DNA from: Chloroflexota bacterium
GTDB lineage: Bacteria > Chloroflexota > Dehalococcoidia > JABGRK01
DNA length: 64,000 bases
Direction of reading: 5' to 3'
Assembly: GCA_018648325.1 (NCBI GenBank)
Contig: JABGRK010000009.1
Location: 1 to 64,000, forward strand
Shown here: positions 19,218 through 28,407 of the stretch, piece after piece
How positions within the stretch are numbered: position 1 is the first letter of the stretch
How the letters are laid out: every line of letters starts with the position of its first letter
Notes under the pieces: model-generated
Databases searched by the model: none
Seen by the model: the letters and a program-made list of their open reading frames with translations, nothing else
Told to the model about the DNA's origin: nothing
Translations under genes and position numbers: made by a program

Positions 19218-19892
19218 ATGGAATTATCTATAGACACATCAAACGAAACTGCAAGTATTGCGCTGTCTGATAACGGACACATTGAAGCCGAACTAACATG
19301 GCGCGCCAGGCAGAACCATGCCGTAGAACTGCTGCCCAACATAGACCATCTGCTGGCTAAAACAGACCGCAGCAAAATCAAAGGCATCATTGTGGCAATA
19401 GGGCCGGGAAGCTTCAACGGGCTGCGTGTGGGGCTGTCCACCGCCAAGGGACTGGCGCTGTCTTTTAATGCGCCGCTGGTTGGTATAAGCACACTGCAAG
19501 TAGAGGCCTACCGGCATGCGCTGCACTCCAAACCCATCTGCCCAATATTTAACGCCGGACGCAGTGAAATAGCCACCGCGCTGTTTCAATCCAAAGACGG
19601 TAAATGGCAAAAGCTGACAGGTGAGCACATCACAACGATCGACGAACTATGCTCGAAGCTCAAAAATAAGACCATTTTCTGCGGTCAGATAACCGAAGAG
19701 ATAGCATCACAACTAAAAAGCAATTTAGGGGATAAGGCGATTGTTGCTCAGGGGGCGCTGCTTATGCGCCGCGCCGGATATTTGGCCGAGCTTGGCTGGA
19801 AACGACTGACAAACGGGGAGGCGGACGACGCTGCTACGCTACAACCTCTGTACTTGAAAAAACCAGCGATTACCAAACCAAAGCAAAAGTAA
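19218..19892 (+). CDS. tsaB: tRNA threonylcarbamoyladenosine biosynthesis protein TsaB
   Basis: 224-residue ASKHA-fold partner of TsaD in t6A synthesis. Family landmarks are LSIDTSNETASIAL, NHAVELLPNID, AIGPGSFNGLRVGLSTAKGL and a FNAGRSEIATALF segment. TsaB proteins are degenerate paralogues of TsaD and act as scaffolds. It starts 4 nt after tsaE. The C-terminus ends in a basic tail (KPAITKPKQK). tsaD is not in the window. Confidence 0.93.
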   Translation: MELSIDTSNETASIALSDNGHIEAELTWRARQNHAVELLPNIDHLLAKTDRSKIKGIIVAIGPGSFNGLRVGLSTAKGLALSFNAPLVGISTLQVEAYRHALHSKPICPIFNAGRSEIATALFQSKDGKWQKLTGEHITTIDELCSKLKNKTIFCGQITEEIASQLKSNLGDKAIVAQGALLMRRAGYLAELGWKRLTNGEADDAATLQPLYLKKPAITKPKQK

Positions 19893-19918
19893 TTGAATAA
19901 TAAGGATATGTGTAATTA

Positions 19919-20458
19919 TTAGCTCGACTCATCAAGTTTTCTTGCCTCCGCTTCCATTTCAGCAAGCTCAGCTTGAAACATATCTGCTGTCAGGCCAATG
20001 CGTTCCCACAATGGATGTGTAATTAACTCCAACTCATTATCAACCGTTTGAAGACGACCAACAATCTGCCGCAGTTCATCAATCATTTTAACACGTCTTC
20101 GCTTTGATATAATATCAATATCATGAATAATAAAAAAGTGATGAGTAACAAAATTTCGATCTTTGAGGGCGTTTGCTAGGGCTGCCTCCAATCCAGTCGG
20201 CACGTCTATATGGACTCGAACATCAGAAATTAAACGCCCAAGAGTTTTTCCCCTAGCCCTATCAAATAATGCATCAATTTCTTCATGGGTTAAGTGCGTC
20301 AAATTACGAATCTTAAGGCTAACATAAAGATTAACAAGACCTTGTTCTAGTATTTGAATCCAATAGGAACATAGGCCAAAGAATGCGAATACTTCCTTAT
20401 CATCCGATTCATCTGGTTCCGGGATTTGTGAAGGCTCACGATTGGGGAAAAATGTCAT
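19919..20458 (-). CDS. HEPN-like protein of unknown function
   Basis: 179 residues, helical, with no recognised named family. The segment ALKDRNFVTHHFF holds R101-N102-x3-H106, which fits the RNxxxH signature of HEPN domains (often RNases or nucleic-acid-binding toxins). A helical hairpin (LCSYWIQILEQGLVNLYVSL) precedes it and a charged coiled-coil-like C-terminus follows. ATG 20458 with GAGG 9 nt upstream is preferred over a longer start. No antitoxin-like gene (MNT) is adjacent; the neighbours are tsaB (convergent) and a C45 acyltransferase. HEPN assignment is by motif only. Confidence 0.6.
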   Translation of the reverse strand: MTFFPNREPSQIPEPDESDDKEVFAFFGLCSYWIQILEQGLVNLYVSLKIRNLTHLTHEEIDALFDRARGKTLGRLISDVRVHIDVPTGLEAALANALKDRNFVTHHFFIIHDIDIISKRRRVKMIDELRQIVGRLQTVDNELELITHPLWERIGLTADMFQAELAEMEAEARKLDESS

Positions 20459-20527
20459 ACTACTAACCTCGCAGTGTATCATTCCTCTACTTATAACTTG
20501 TCAACCGTTCCTCGAACGAGTCTTTCA

Positions 20528-21562
20528 TTACCATGGCGAATCAAAACGTTGCCAACTGCCTTTGCTGGCGGACGGGTGCCCGCCAAAGGTATACCACATT
20601 TCGCCGCTGCGGGGACAGGCCACGTTAGAATAAACCGTTTCCCAGTCCCCTTCCCTCTGCTCAACCTTATCATCAGCTAAGATAGCAATAAGGTCACGGG
20701 GAATATCAACGTTATCAGTCGGCAATGAGGTTAGCATTTCATCAACGCTATTGTATCTGGTTAGTGAGTCAGCATTGATCTCAGCGTTCTGGCGGGTAAA
20801 GTAGTGGTTGGTGCCAACAAGATATCCATCGATCAGCTCGCGTTTTGCATATGTCTGGCAGGTGCATTCAAATATAGCACCTTCGTTTGTTTTTCCATCC
20901 ACAGCAAACAACATAGTGCTGTCATCACGGTCAATGCGGGAAAGCATATCCTCAAGATCGGCGATGGAGGCGCATGTCTCAAGTGCTTCGGTCAGGTATA
21001 TGTAACAGATCAGGTGCTGCCGTGAAAGACGAGGTTTATCTACCGTTGGTACGTAGTGAAGATGCAACCAGAGTTTTTCTTTATTATAACCTGTGCCGGT
21101 AAAAACATCCCCCTCCATACCATAGCTAGAGGTAGGAATACGCCCCTCGACTTCTCGGACGGTAACATGGCCCCACACCTCAGGCACTCGCCAGTCGTTG
21201 TTGCGCCCCACCCATGTTTTGCCATCTATCTTGCAAATAAATCCGCTGCACTGGCGCGCTTTCCTCATATATATTTCCCTGAGGTACTGCTCAAAATACG
21301 CCCACTCGGCCACGCGCTCAATAGGCAATCCGGCACCTTCGGCCATCCCCTCGAACTCCTGCCGGAAACGTATTGGTAAAGCATGCAAATAATCCATAGC
21401 CCCTGCACGCAACTCACTCGTATCAAGACCACCGGGACGCATGGGACGCTTTAACATGTAAAGTCCAACGCTTTGCTCAAAGCGCCCTCGCAGAACACGA
21501 CCCAAAGCATAGCCAACTTCTTCAGGAGAACCCTTTAGGTGTTGAATGCGGTTTGAATCCAT
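20528..21562 (-). CDS. C45-family peptidase / acyl-CoA:6-APA acyltransferase-like NTN hydrolase
   Basis: 344 residues. After an N-terminal region with GSPEEVGYALGRVLRGR comes ARQCSGFICK; Cys105 is the expected autoproteolytic nucleophile, followed by VGRNNDW (Arg120 to Trp124), the signature of the acyl-CoA:isopenicillin N acyltransferase (C45) family. The rest shows family features such as VDGKTNEGAIFEC and GTNHYF. Members cleave or transfer acyl groups on small amides; the substrate here is unknown. ATG 21562 follows GGTG; an upstream GTG at 21571 adds three residues. The gene lies close downstream of the PfkB kinase, so the two probably form an operon. Confidence 0.82.
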   Translation of the reverse strand: MDSNRIQHLKGSPEEVGYALGRVLRGRFEQSVGLYMLKRPMRPGGLDTSELRAGAMDYLHALPIRFRQEFEGMAEGAGLPIERVAEWAYFEQYLREIYMRKARQCSGFICKIDGKTWVGRNNDWRVPEVWGHVTVREVEGRIPTSSYGMEGDVFTGTGYNKEKLWLHLHYVPTVDKPRLSRQHLICYIYLTEALETCASIADLEDMLSRIDRDDSTMLFAVDGKTNEGAIFECTCQTYAKRELIDGYLVGTNHYFTRQNAEINADSLTRYNSVDEMLTSLPTDNVDIPRDLIAILADDKVEQREGDWETVYSNVACPRSGEMWYTFGGHPSASKGSWQRFDSPW

Positions 21563-21574
21563 TGATGTCACCAG

Positions 21575-22498
21575 CTACTTATAGCTTGCCAGACGCTGCT
21601 CGAACTCTTCAATAGTAAAGCTGTATTCCTGTGTACCATAGTTCTCCACGGCAAATGATGCGCAGGCACTACCCATGATGGCGCACTGCTCAATGTCTTT
21701 GCCTTCAATCAAGCCTTTTATCAGGCCAGCGCGGTAGGCATCACCGGCGCCGGTGGGGTCATTTACCTGTTTTGCTTTAATAGAGTTAACCTCAACCTGA
21801 TTGCCGTCCGAATAGATTCTGGAGCCTTCCTCGCCTCTGGTAGAAATTACAATCTTCACCTTTTTGAGTAGATCATCAACACTAAGCTCCGTCATCTTCA
21901 TAACCAGATCAAGTTCATAATCATTGGTTATAAGTATTTCAGCGCCCTCTATAGCCTCGGCAAGCGCTTCTCCCTCCCACATGGGCAGGGACTGACCGGG
22001 ATCGAAGATAAACCTGATACCTTTTTCGCGATAGATTTGAGGATAGGCAGCCATATCGTCTATATTGCCCGGTGCAACGATAGCAATAGTATTTTTGACA
22101 TCAACCTGATCAACATCGTAAAACGTCCGACACTTCATAGCACCGGGATTGAATCCGGTTATCTGATTATCAGATTGATCGGTGGTTATATATGCTCCGG
22201 CGGTGAACTCATCATCAACAACTGTAATACCGCTTAGGTCAATGATGTTCTGTTTTAACCAATCAAAATATCTAGCATTGTCACAGCCGATGGTGGCCAC
22301 AATGGTAGGACTCTGGCCAAGTAAAGCCAGTGCATAGGCGATATTGCCCGCTGTTCCTCCGAAATTCTCTCGCAGACCGTTTACGGTAAAGCTAACGTTA
22401 AGTGTATGTATCTTATCCGGTAAAATATGATCGGCAAAGCTGCCGGGAAAATCCATTATCCTGTCGTACGCCATAGAGCCCGAAACCAGTATATCCAT
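21575..22498 (-). CDS. PfkB-family carbohydrate/nucleoside kinase
   Basis: 307-residue ribokinase-fold kinase. The N-terminal substrate side has GSMAYDRIMDFP and ENFGGTAGNIAYALALLG. The C-terminal signature DPTGAGDAYRAG carries catalytic Asp253. The sequence near the N-terminus resembles the adenosine-kinase-like branch, but the substrate cannot be fixed. ATG 22498 (MDILVSG) has GGAG 6 nt upstream; the longer ORF start would add 27 residues upstream of the fold and would extend into the divergent promoter region. Confidence 0.88.
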   Translation of the reverse strand: MDILVSGSMAYDRIMDFPGSFADHILPDKIHTLNVSFTVNGLRENFGGTAGNIAYALALLGQSPTIVATIGCDNARYFDWLKQNIIDLSGITVVDDEFTAGAYITTDQSDNQITGFNPGAMKCRTFYDVDQVDVKNTIAIVAPGNIDDMAAYPQIYREKGIRFIFDPGQSLPMWEGEALAEAIEGAEILITNDYELDLVMKMTELSVDDLLKKVKIVISTRGEEGSRIYSDGNQVEVNSIKAKQVNDPTGAGDAYRAGLIKGLIEGKDIEQCAIMGSACASFAVENYGTQEYSFTIEEFEQRLASYK

Positions 22499-22527
22499 GC
22501 TATCTCCAATCGCTTTTTCTACTTGAA

Positions 22528-22557
22528 AGGGTACACTCACAATTAAAGTGATGTCAA
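22528..22557 (-). promoter_or_regulatory. Possible promoter of the PfkB kinase gene
   Basis: Minus strand TTGACA (22557-22552), 18 nt, TACCCT (22533-22528). Perfect -35 but a poor -10. It lies back to back with the promoter of the divergent dehydrogenase. Confidence 0.35.
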
Positions 22558-22568
22558 GCAACTTCTTC

Positions 22569-22598
22569 TTGACTGTCATGCGAGGCGACGATTATACT
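22569..22598 (+). promoter_or_regulatory. Promoter of the D-2-hydroxyacid dehydrogenase gene, leaderless
   Basis: TTGACT (22569-22574), 18 nt, TATACT (22593-22598). The -10 ends 7 nt before the GTG start at 22606, so transcription should begin at or next to the start codon. Confidence 0.7.
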
Positions 22599-22605
22599 TT
22601 CTAAC

Positions 22606-23598
22606 GTGAGACGGGTAAATGTATTTGTAACCACCAATATATCCAAAGATAACCTAGATCGCATCGCAAACGCCGATCCAGCAGTGAAACTAACTTCTGT
22701 AGCAGCATTATGTAGAAGTGAGCGAAACGGTGATACAGATGCGACGGCGAAACTCGACGGCCTGCTACCTCGAGCCGAGGTCGTATTTGGACTGAAGTTT
22801 CCCGACGATATGATAGCGAGGGCACCCGGTCTAAAATGGATTCAGGTGTTTTTGGCGGGAATAGACGGATTTAAAACTAAAGGATTGATACCGGACAACA
22901 TAGTATTTACCAAGACGACGGGCATTCAGGGAGCGGCCATGGCCGAGACCGTCATCACACGCATGTTGATGTTCGCCAAAAACATGCCAGCCTATTTTGA
23001 AAATAAGCTGGAGAAAAGTTGGAAACGTTCCGATTCGATAACGCTGAGCGGTAAAACACTGGGTATATTGGGGCTGGGCAACGTAGGCAAAGAGCTGGCA
23101 CGTCTGGCAAAGGCTTTTGGCATGAAGGTGATAGCCAACCGCAGGTCAGTCATAGAGGAAGGGCAAGCGGAAAACGTTGATCGGCTGCTGCCATCGGACA
23201 AGTTGCATCAGCTGCTTAAGGAAAGCGACTTTGTGGCCCTCACACTGCCTCTTACGCCAGATACGCAAAAGTTAATCGGCACAAAAGAGTTCGAGACAAT
23301 GAAACCCGGCGCGTATATAATAAACATATCCAGAGGTCAGATAATAGACGAGCCAGCATTAATCGAAGCGCTTGAAAGCAGGCAAATCGCCGGAGCAGGG
23401 CTGGACGTGTTTAAGGTGGAACCGCTGCCGCCGCAAAGCAAGTTGTGGGATATGCCAAATGTGATTATCAGCCCACACGTTGCTGCCAGCATGGACGGAT
23501 ACGCCGAACTGGCAACCGGGCTATTCTGCAAGAACCTCAAGAGATATATACACGGTGAAGAACTGCTAAACGTGGTGGACAAACAAACAGGATACTAG
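22606..23598 (+). CDS. D-2-hydroxyacid dehydrogenase family protein
   Basis: 330 residues, NAD(P)-dependent reduction of 2-oxoacids to D-2-hydroxyacids or a related reaction. The Rossmann motif is GLGNVG (156-161); the catalytic set is Arg243 (INISRGQIID), Glu272 (VEPLP) and His291 (SPHVAAS), all present. Substrate unknown. The start is GTG 22606 with no ribosome site, directly after a strong promoter. ndk follows 28 nt later with its own AGGAG site. Confidence 0.9.
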   Translation: MRRVNVFVTTNISKDNLDRIANADPAVKLTSVAALCRSERNGDTDATAKLDGLLPRAEVVFGLKFPDDMIARAPGLKWIQVFLAGIDGFKTKGLIPDNIVFTKTTGIQGAAMAETVITRMLMFAKNMPAYFENKLEKSWKRSDSITLSGKTLGILGLGNVGKELARLAKAFGMKVIANRRSVIEEGQAENVDRLLPSDKLHQLLKESDFVALTLPLTPDTQKLIGTKEFETMKPGAYIINISRGQIIDEPALIEALESRQIAGAGLDVFKVEPLPPQSKLWDMPNVIISPHVAASMDGYAELATGLFCKNLKRYIHGEELLNVVDKQTGY

Positions 23599-23626
23599 AT
23601 TAATAAAAACTTAGGAGAACGATACA

Positions 23627-24079
23627 ATGGACCAGACATTAATACTGATAAAACCGGACGGAGTGCAAAGAAGCATTGCCGGCACAATTATTGATAGATT
23701 CGAGCGTCGGGGACTTAAAATCGCCGCAATGAAACTGATGCAGGTAAGCAAAGAACTGGCCAACAAACATTACGGCATACACGAAGGCAAGCCATTTTTT
23801 GCCGACCTGGTCAGCTATATAACATCCAGCCCAATCGTTGCAATGGTTCTTGAGGGGCCAAACGCAGTAGATGTAGCACGCAACAGCATGGGCGAAACTA
23901 ATGCTGGAAAGGCAGCACCCGGGACGATACGCGGAGACTTTGCTCTTACCATCGGGCGCAACCTTGTGCATGGATCTGATTCACCGGAAAACGCAGTAAA
24001 AGAGATAAACCTGTTTTTCAAAAAAGAGGAGATTGTAAGCTACGAGCGAAATAATGACCCGTGGATTATTGAATCCTAA
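23627..24079 (+). CDS. ndk: Nucleoside diphosphate kinase
   Basis: 150-residue housekeeping enzyme that transfers the gamma phosphate between nucleoside di- and triphosphates through phospho-His115 in NLVHGSDSPENA. The LIKPDGVQR N-terminus and RNSMGETNAGKAAPGTIRGD region are standard. AGGAG stands 9 nt before the ATG. The 3' end overlaps rsfS by 14 nt in convergent orientation. Confidence 0.97.
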   Translation: MDQTLILIKPDGVQRSIAGTIIDRFERRGLKIAAMKLMQVSKELANKHYGIHEGKPFFADLVSYITSSPIVAMVLEGPNAVDVARNSMGETNAGKAAPGTIRGDFALTIGRNLVHGSDSPENAVKEINLFFKKEEIVSYERNNDPWIIES

Positions 24080-24413
24080 CCACGGGTTTTGCCTGCTCCC
24101 ATAGCTGCTCAAGATCATAATACTCTCTTGTTTCAACATCAAAAATGTGAACAATAGTACTGCCGTAGTCCATCAATATCCAACCGGATGAGGCAGTGCT
24201 TTCTTTATGATGGACTTTGATGCCATCTTTACGCATAACCTTGTCTATTTCCTGAGCAATAGCACCTATCTGACGCTGGCTCTGGCCACTGCATATAACA
24301 AAGTAATCGGCAAAAAAGCCAATTTCAGTTATATCCAGCATCAGGATATCAGAGGCCATTTTATCTGAGGCTATATCCACGATTTTTCTGGCTATTTCAA
24401 TTGGTTCAAGCAT
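24066..24413 (-). CDS. rsfS: Ribosomal silencing factor RsfS
   Basis: 115 residues with the family core FFADYFVICSGQSQRQIGAIAQEI and SSGWILMDYGSTIVHIF. RsfS binds L14 of the large ribosomal subunit and blocks subunit joining when nutrients are scarce. ATG 24413 (MLEPIEIARK) has AAAAGGAA upstream and overlaps the nudix stop by 8 nt; a longer start is not conserved. It forms a coaE-nudix-rsfS unit. Confidence 0.93.
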   Translation of the reverse strand: MLEPIEIARKIVDIASDKMASDILMLDITEIGFFADYFVICSGQSQRQIGAIAQEIDKVMRKDGIKVHHKESTASSGWILMDYGSTIVHIFDVETREYYDLEQLWEQAKPVVRIQ

Positions 24414-24987
24414 CGCTTTCCTTTTCAATTTCACCAAATATCAAATTCAAAAAATGGTGCAGTATCCTGGCTGTAGCTCCCCATATAGTATTCCCATTGT
24501 ATTCATAGATATACGAATCCATCAGCTCACCGTTGAAATCTATCTTGCCTTCTGTATCAGAATGATCCTTTAGCAAAGCTTTTACCGGAACCTCAATAAC
24601 ATTTTCTACCTCAAAAGAACTAAGCTTGAAGTTATACGGATAAGGAATTTCTCCAACCAGCGGGGTGACAATATAGTTTGAGGTTGTTATGAGATCGTCC
24701 AACTCGCCCAGTATCTCGATATCCTTTGCAGCAACACCAATCTCTTCACACACTTCCCTGAGCGTGGTGCGGCGAATATCGCCACCATCCTGATCCTCAA
24801 GACCACCTCCGGGGAAAGATATTTCACCCTTATGATACTGGACTTTATCTGTACGCTTGGTAAACAGTATGTGACATACGTCGTCCTTCTCAAACATGGG
24901 GATGAGCACCCCGGCAGATTTCAGCCTTGCATCTTTTATAAACTGCTTCTTGTAGTTTGCCAGAATATCAGTAATTTTTTGCTTCAT
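24406..24987 (-). CDS. NUDIX hydrolase, CoA-pyrophosphatase (NudL)-like
   Basis: 193 residues. KVQYHKGEISFPGG resembles the UPF0035 extension of CoA diphosphatases, followed by the Nudix helix LREVCEEIGV. This points to cleavage of CoA or an ADP-linked substrate; its position directly behind coaE, which makes CoA, supports that. The start codon shares one base with the coaE stop (TAATG). Confidence 0.87.
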   Translation of the reverse strand: MKQKITDILANYKKQFIKDARLKSAGVLIPMFEKDDVCHILFTKRTDKVQYHKGEISFPGGGLEDQDGGDIRRTTLREVCEEIGVAAKDIEILGELDDLITTSNYIVTPLVGEIPYPYNFKLSSFEVENVIEVPVKALLKDHSDTEGKIDFNGELMDSYIYEYNGNTIWGATARILHHFLNLIFGEIEKESDA

Positions 24988-25601
24988 TAGCGATTAATTC
25001 CTTGACTTGTGTCGTTTAGCTCTCGCCACGCTTTCTCAACGTCAGCCTTTGTTGCTTCTATGCTGCTATTGGTATCGATTACGCGATCTGCGTGCTTGAT
25101 ACGCTCTTTATTGGACATTTGCGACTTGATGCGCCTGTCGGCTTCCTGAGCACTTAGGCCAGACCTCTCAGAAAAACGTTTAGCTGCCACATCTTCAGGT
25201 ACGGATGTCACCCACAGCTGATCGACCATATCAGACCAGCCAGCCTCAAGAAAAACAGGTGCCTCAACCACCACAACCTTGGCCCCCTGCTCTTCAAAAC
25301 GCTTGATTTTTTCCTCAACAGAGCTACGGATAATAGGGTGCATTGTATCGTTTAATTTTTGCAGAGCATCGGCATTCTCAAAAACTATTTGGCTTAATTT
25401 TGCACGATCAATCTCATCGTCGATACCAAGGATATCTTTGCCAAATAAATCAATCATCTTGCCCCAGCCCTGCGCGTGCGGCTTGTAGCACTCATGGCCA
25501 ATTTTGTCGGCATCAATAGCGCAAGCGCCCAGTTCCTTAAGCATTGCAGAAACCGTACTCTTGCCACTCAAAATTCCACCTGTAAGTCCAATTACAATCA
25601 T
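24987..25601 (-). CDS. coaE: Dephospho-CoA kinase
   Basis: Last step of CoA synthesis, phosphorylating the 3'-OH of dephospho-CoA. The P-loop is GGILSGKS (8-15), the next segment is ACAIDADKIGHECY, and VVEAPVFLEAGW and RIKSQMSNKERIKHAD are family features. 204 residues from ATG 25601; GTG 25607 and TTG 25613 lie just upstream in frame. The ribosome site is weak, and the region is divergent to valS. Confidence 0.94.
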   Translation of the reverse strand: MIVIGLTGGILSGKSTVSAMLKELGACAIDADKIGHECYKPHAQGWGKMIDLFGKDILGIDDEIDRAKLSQIVFENADALQKLNDTMHPIIRSSVEEKIKRFEEQGAKVVVVEAPVFLEAGWSDMVDQLWVTSVPEDVAAKRFSERSGLSAQEADRRIKSQMSNKERIKHADRVIDTNSSIEATKADVEKAWRELNDTSQGINR

Positions 25602-25686
25602 ATCCACGTACAACTTAACAACATTACCTTAATTCTACAACCCTTATCAAAGCAGCGTCAACGCATACATGCACCCATACGTTACC

Positions 25687-25715
25687 TTGACCGTACCTAT
25701 ACGGATTGGTAGAAT
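25687..25715 (+). promoter_or_regulatory. Promoter of valS, near-leaderless
   Basis: TTGACC (25687-25692), 17 nt, TAGAAT (25710-25715). The ATG of valS is 9 nt after the -10 box, leaving a leader of about 2-3 nt and no ribosome site. Confidence 0.75.
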
Positions 25716-25724
25716 TAAACGATC

Positions 25725-28391
25725 ATGACAAAAATTGAACTTGCCAAAGCCTACGATCCCAAACAGACAGAATCAAAATGGTATAAATTCTGGATGGAAA
25801 ATGGCTATTTCACCCCCAAGATCGATCATGATAAAAAACCATTCGTTATAATCATGCCTCCTCCCAACATTACCGGTGAGCTGCACCAGGGGCATGCGCT
25901 GGTGGCCACCATAGAAGATACCATGGCCCGCTGGCACCGTATGAAGGGTGAGCCTACACTTTGGCTACCGGGAGTGGATCACGCCGGTATCGCCACTCAG
26001 TTCGTGGTACAAAAAGCTCTTATAGAAGAAGGTACGTCTCGCGAGGAGCTAGGTAAAGAGAAGTTTCTTGAACGTACATGGGAGTGGGCCAACGAGCACC
26101 GGCACAAAATTACCGAGCAGCACAAGCGATTAGGTGTTTCCTGTGACTGGAGCCGCGAGTGCTTTACCATGGATGACGGCCCCATGCTGGCTGTGCGCAC
26201 CACTTTCTATAACCTGTATAAAAAGGGATTGATATACAGAAGCGAGCGCATGATAAACTGGTGCCCCAGTTGCTCAACCGCTCTTTCCGACCTTGAGGTG
26301 GAGCATGAAACCCACACCAGCAAGCTGTATTACGTACGCTATCCGCTGGCAGATAACAAAAACGAGTTTATTACCGTGGCCACCACCCGGCCCGAAACAA
26401 TATTGGGTGATACGGCGGTAGCAGTTAATCCGGATGATAAGCGCTTTGCCAATCTGGTTGGCAAAAACGTTATACTTCCCGCCGTAAACAGGGTTATACC
26501 GATAATAGCGGATGAAGCGGTTGATCCCTCTTTTGGCACAGGTGCGGTAAAAATGACACCAGCTCACGATCCGGTTGACTTCGAAGTGGCACAGCGCAAT
26601 AACCTGCCGCTGGTAAACATTATGAACCCTGATGCCACCATGAACGAAAACGCCGGCCCATACGCCGGCATGGACAGGTTTAAGTGTCGCACGAAGTTAC
26701 TAGCAGATCTGAAAAAGGACGGGTTGCTGGTAAAGATCGATCCGTACGATCACTCGGTAGGACATTGCCAGCGTTGCAAAACAATTGCCGAACCAACGGT
26801 TTCAGAGCAGTGGTTCATGAGCATGGAGTCACTTGCGAAACCAGCTATCGAGGCAGTAACAAGCGGGCGCATCAAGATTATCCCTGAACACTTTACCAAG
26901 GTATACCTTAACTGGATGGAGAACATCAGGGACTGGTGCATCAGCCGCCAGCTATGGTGGGGACATCGCATCCCTGTCTGGTATTGCGGCGACTGCAACG
27001 AGGTTATCGCATCCATAGACACACCGCAAAATTGTACAAAATGCAATTCATCTAATCTGCAGCAGGACCCGGATGTGCTCGATACTTGGTTCAGTTCCGG
27101 CTTGTGGCCTCACTCAACTCTGGGCTGGCCCAACCAGACCGAAGACCTAAAGTACTTCTATCCCACCACTGTCATGGAAACAGCATACGACATACTGTTT
27201 TTCTGGGTAGCCCGCATGATAATGATGGGGATCGAAAACACAGGGCAAATACCCTTCGATACCGTTTATTTCCATGGTCTGGTACGCGACGCCAAGGGCG
27301 AGAAAATGAGCAAAACCAAGGGCAATGTCATCAACCCGCTTGAGACCATAGACCAGTACGGGACAGATGCCTTGCGCTTTGCATTGTCCACGGGCAATAC
27401 TCCTGGCAGTGATATGAAACTGACAACGCAAAGGCTGGAAGCAGGACGTAATTTTGCCAACAAGCTTTGGAATGCATCCAGATTCGTAATGAGCAATATC
27501 GATTCCATCGATCAAAATGCTTACGAATCAGCGATCAACAATATGGCTGAAGCACCCTCCGAAGACCGTTGGATAGTCAGCAAGCTTAATAGATTAATAG
27601 AGAGCGTCTCAAAACTGCTTGAAGGCTTCCAGTTTGGAGAGGCACAGCGCGAAATATACGACTTTTTGTGGAATGAGTACTGCGACTGGTACATAGAACT
27701 TGCCAAGATAAGACTGCGTGATGAAAACACCACATCGCCGCTGCCGATACTGGTTCATGTACTGGAAACATCACTACTGCTGCTACATCCCGTCATGCCG
27801 TTTATTACTGAGGAGCTGTGGCAGGCACTCACCGGAATCGTGAACTTCTTAAAGAAAGTCGATTCGATAATAATAGCTCCATACCCGGAAAAGCCCGGTG
27901 CAATCGATAATGAGGCCGAGCGTGAAATGGAAGCGGTTATTGAAATAATACGTGCCATCAGGAACATCAGAACCGAGCACAAGGTTGAGCCGGCAAAATT
28001 CATTGAGGCCGTCATTAACGCCGGAGCAATGAAAGACTCTTTTGATTCCCACGCGAGTACTATTGAACAACTGGCCAGAGTAAGTCCGCTTACGATTGTC
28101 AGTGATCGTAAACAAAGCCCAGTATCGGTGGACGACGCTGCCCTGCTGGTGCGCAAAGGCATAGAGGCCATTTTACCCAAACAAGCGCTATTTGACACCG
28201 AACTGGAAAAACAGCGCCTCACCAAGGAAATCGAAAATCTAAAAGGGCTTATCGTTCGCAATCAGGACAAGCTAAGCAACAAGGCTTTCGTAGATAAAGC
28301 ACCGGCGCCAGTGGTAGATAAACAGCGCACGATGCTCAGCGAAAATCAGGACAAACTGGCCAAGCTTATGGAGCAGATGTCCAAACTCTAA
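25725..28391 (+). CDS. valS: Valyl-tRNA synthetase
   Basis: 888-residue class I synthetase. The HIGH-type motif is HQGH in PPPNITGELHQGHAL, the KMSKS motif is KMSKT, and the VDHAGIATQ and editing-domain TTRPETILGDTAVAVNP segments are present. The C-terminal about 60 residues form the usual coiled coil (LFDTELEKQRLTKEIENL). The ATG follows the -10 box by 9 nt without Shine-Dalgarno. The DUF503 and helicase genes follow closely on the same strand. Confidence 0.98.
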   Translation: MTKIELAKAYDPKQTESKWYKFWMENGYFTPKIDHDKKPFVIIMPPPNITGELHQGHALVATIEDTMARWHRMKGEPTLWLPGVDHAGIATQFVVQKALIEEGTSREELGKEKFLERTWEWANEHRHKITEQHKRLGVSCDWSRECFTMDDGPMLAVRTTFYNLYKKGLIYRSERMINWCPSCSTALSDLEVEHETHTSKLYYVRYPLADNKNEFITVATTRPETILGDTAVAVNPDDKRFANLVGKNVILPAVNRVIPIIADEAVDPSFGTGAVKMTPAHDPVDFEVAQRNNLPLVNIMNPDATMNENAGPYAGMDRFKCRTKLLADLKKDGLLVKIDPYDHSVGHCQRCKTIAEPTVSEQWFMSMESLAKPAIEAVTSGRIKIIPEHFTKVYLNWMENIRDWCISRQLWWGHRIPVWYCGDCNEVIASIDTPQNCTKCNSSNLQQDPDVLDTWFSSGLWPHSTLGWPNQTEDLKYFYPTTVMETAYDILFFWVARMIMMGIENTGQIPFDTVYFHGLVRDAKGEKMSKTKGNVINPLETIDQYGTDALRFALSTGNTPGSDMKLTTQRLEAGRNFANKLWNASRFVMSNIDSIDQNAYESAINNMAEAPSEDRWIVSKLNRLIESVSKLLEGFQFGEAQREIYDFLWNEYCDWYIELAKIRLRDENTTSPLPILVHVLETSLLLLHPVMPFITEELWQALTGIVNFLKKVDSIIIAPYPEKPGAIDNEAEREMEAVIEIIRAIRNIRTEHKVEPAKFIEAVINAGAMKDSFDSHASTIEQLARVSPLTIVSDRKQSPVSVDDAALLVRKGIEAILPKQALFDTELEKQRLTKEIENLKGLIVRNQDKLSNKAFVDKAPAPVVDKQRTMLSENQDKLAKLMEQMSKL

Positions 28392-28407
28392 ACGCCGAGG
28401 TACTTTG

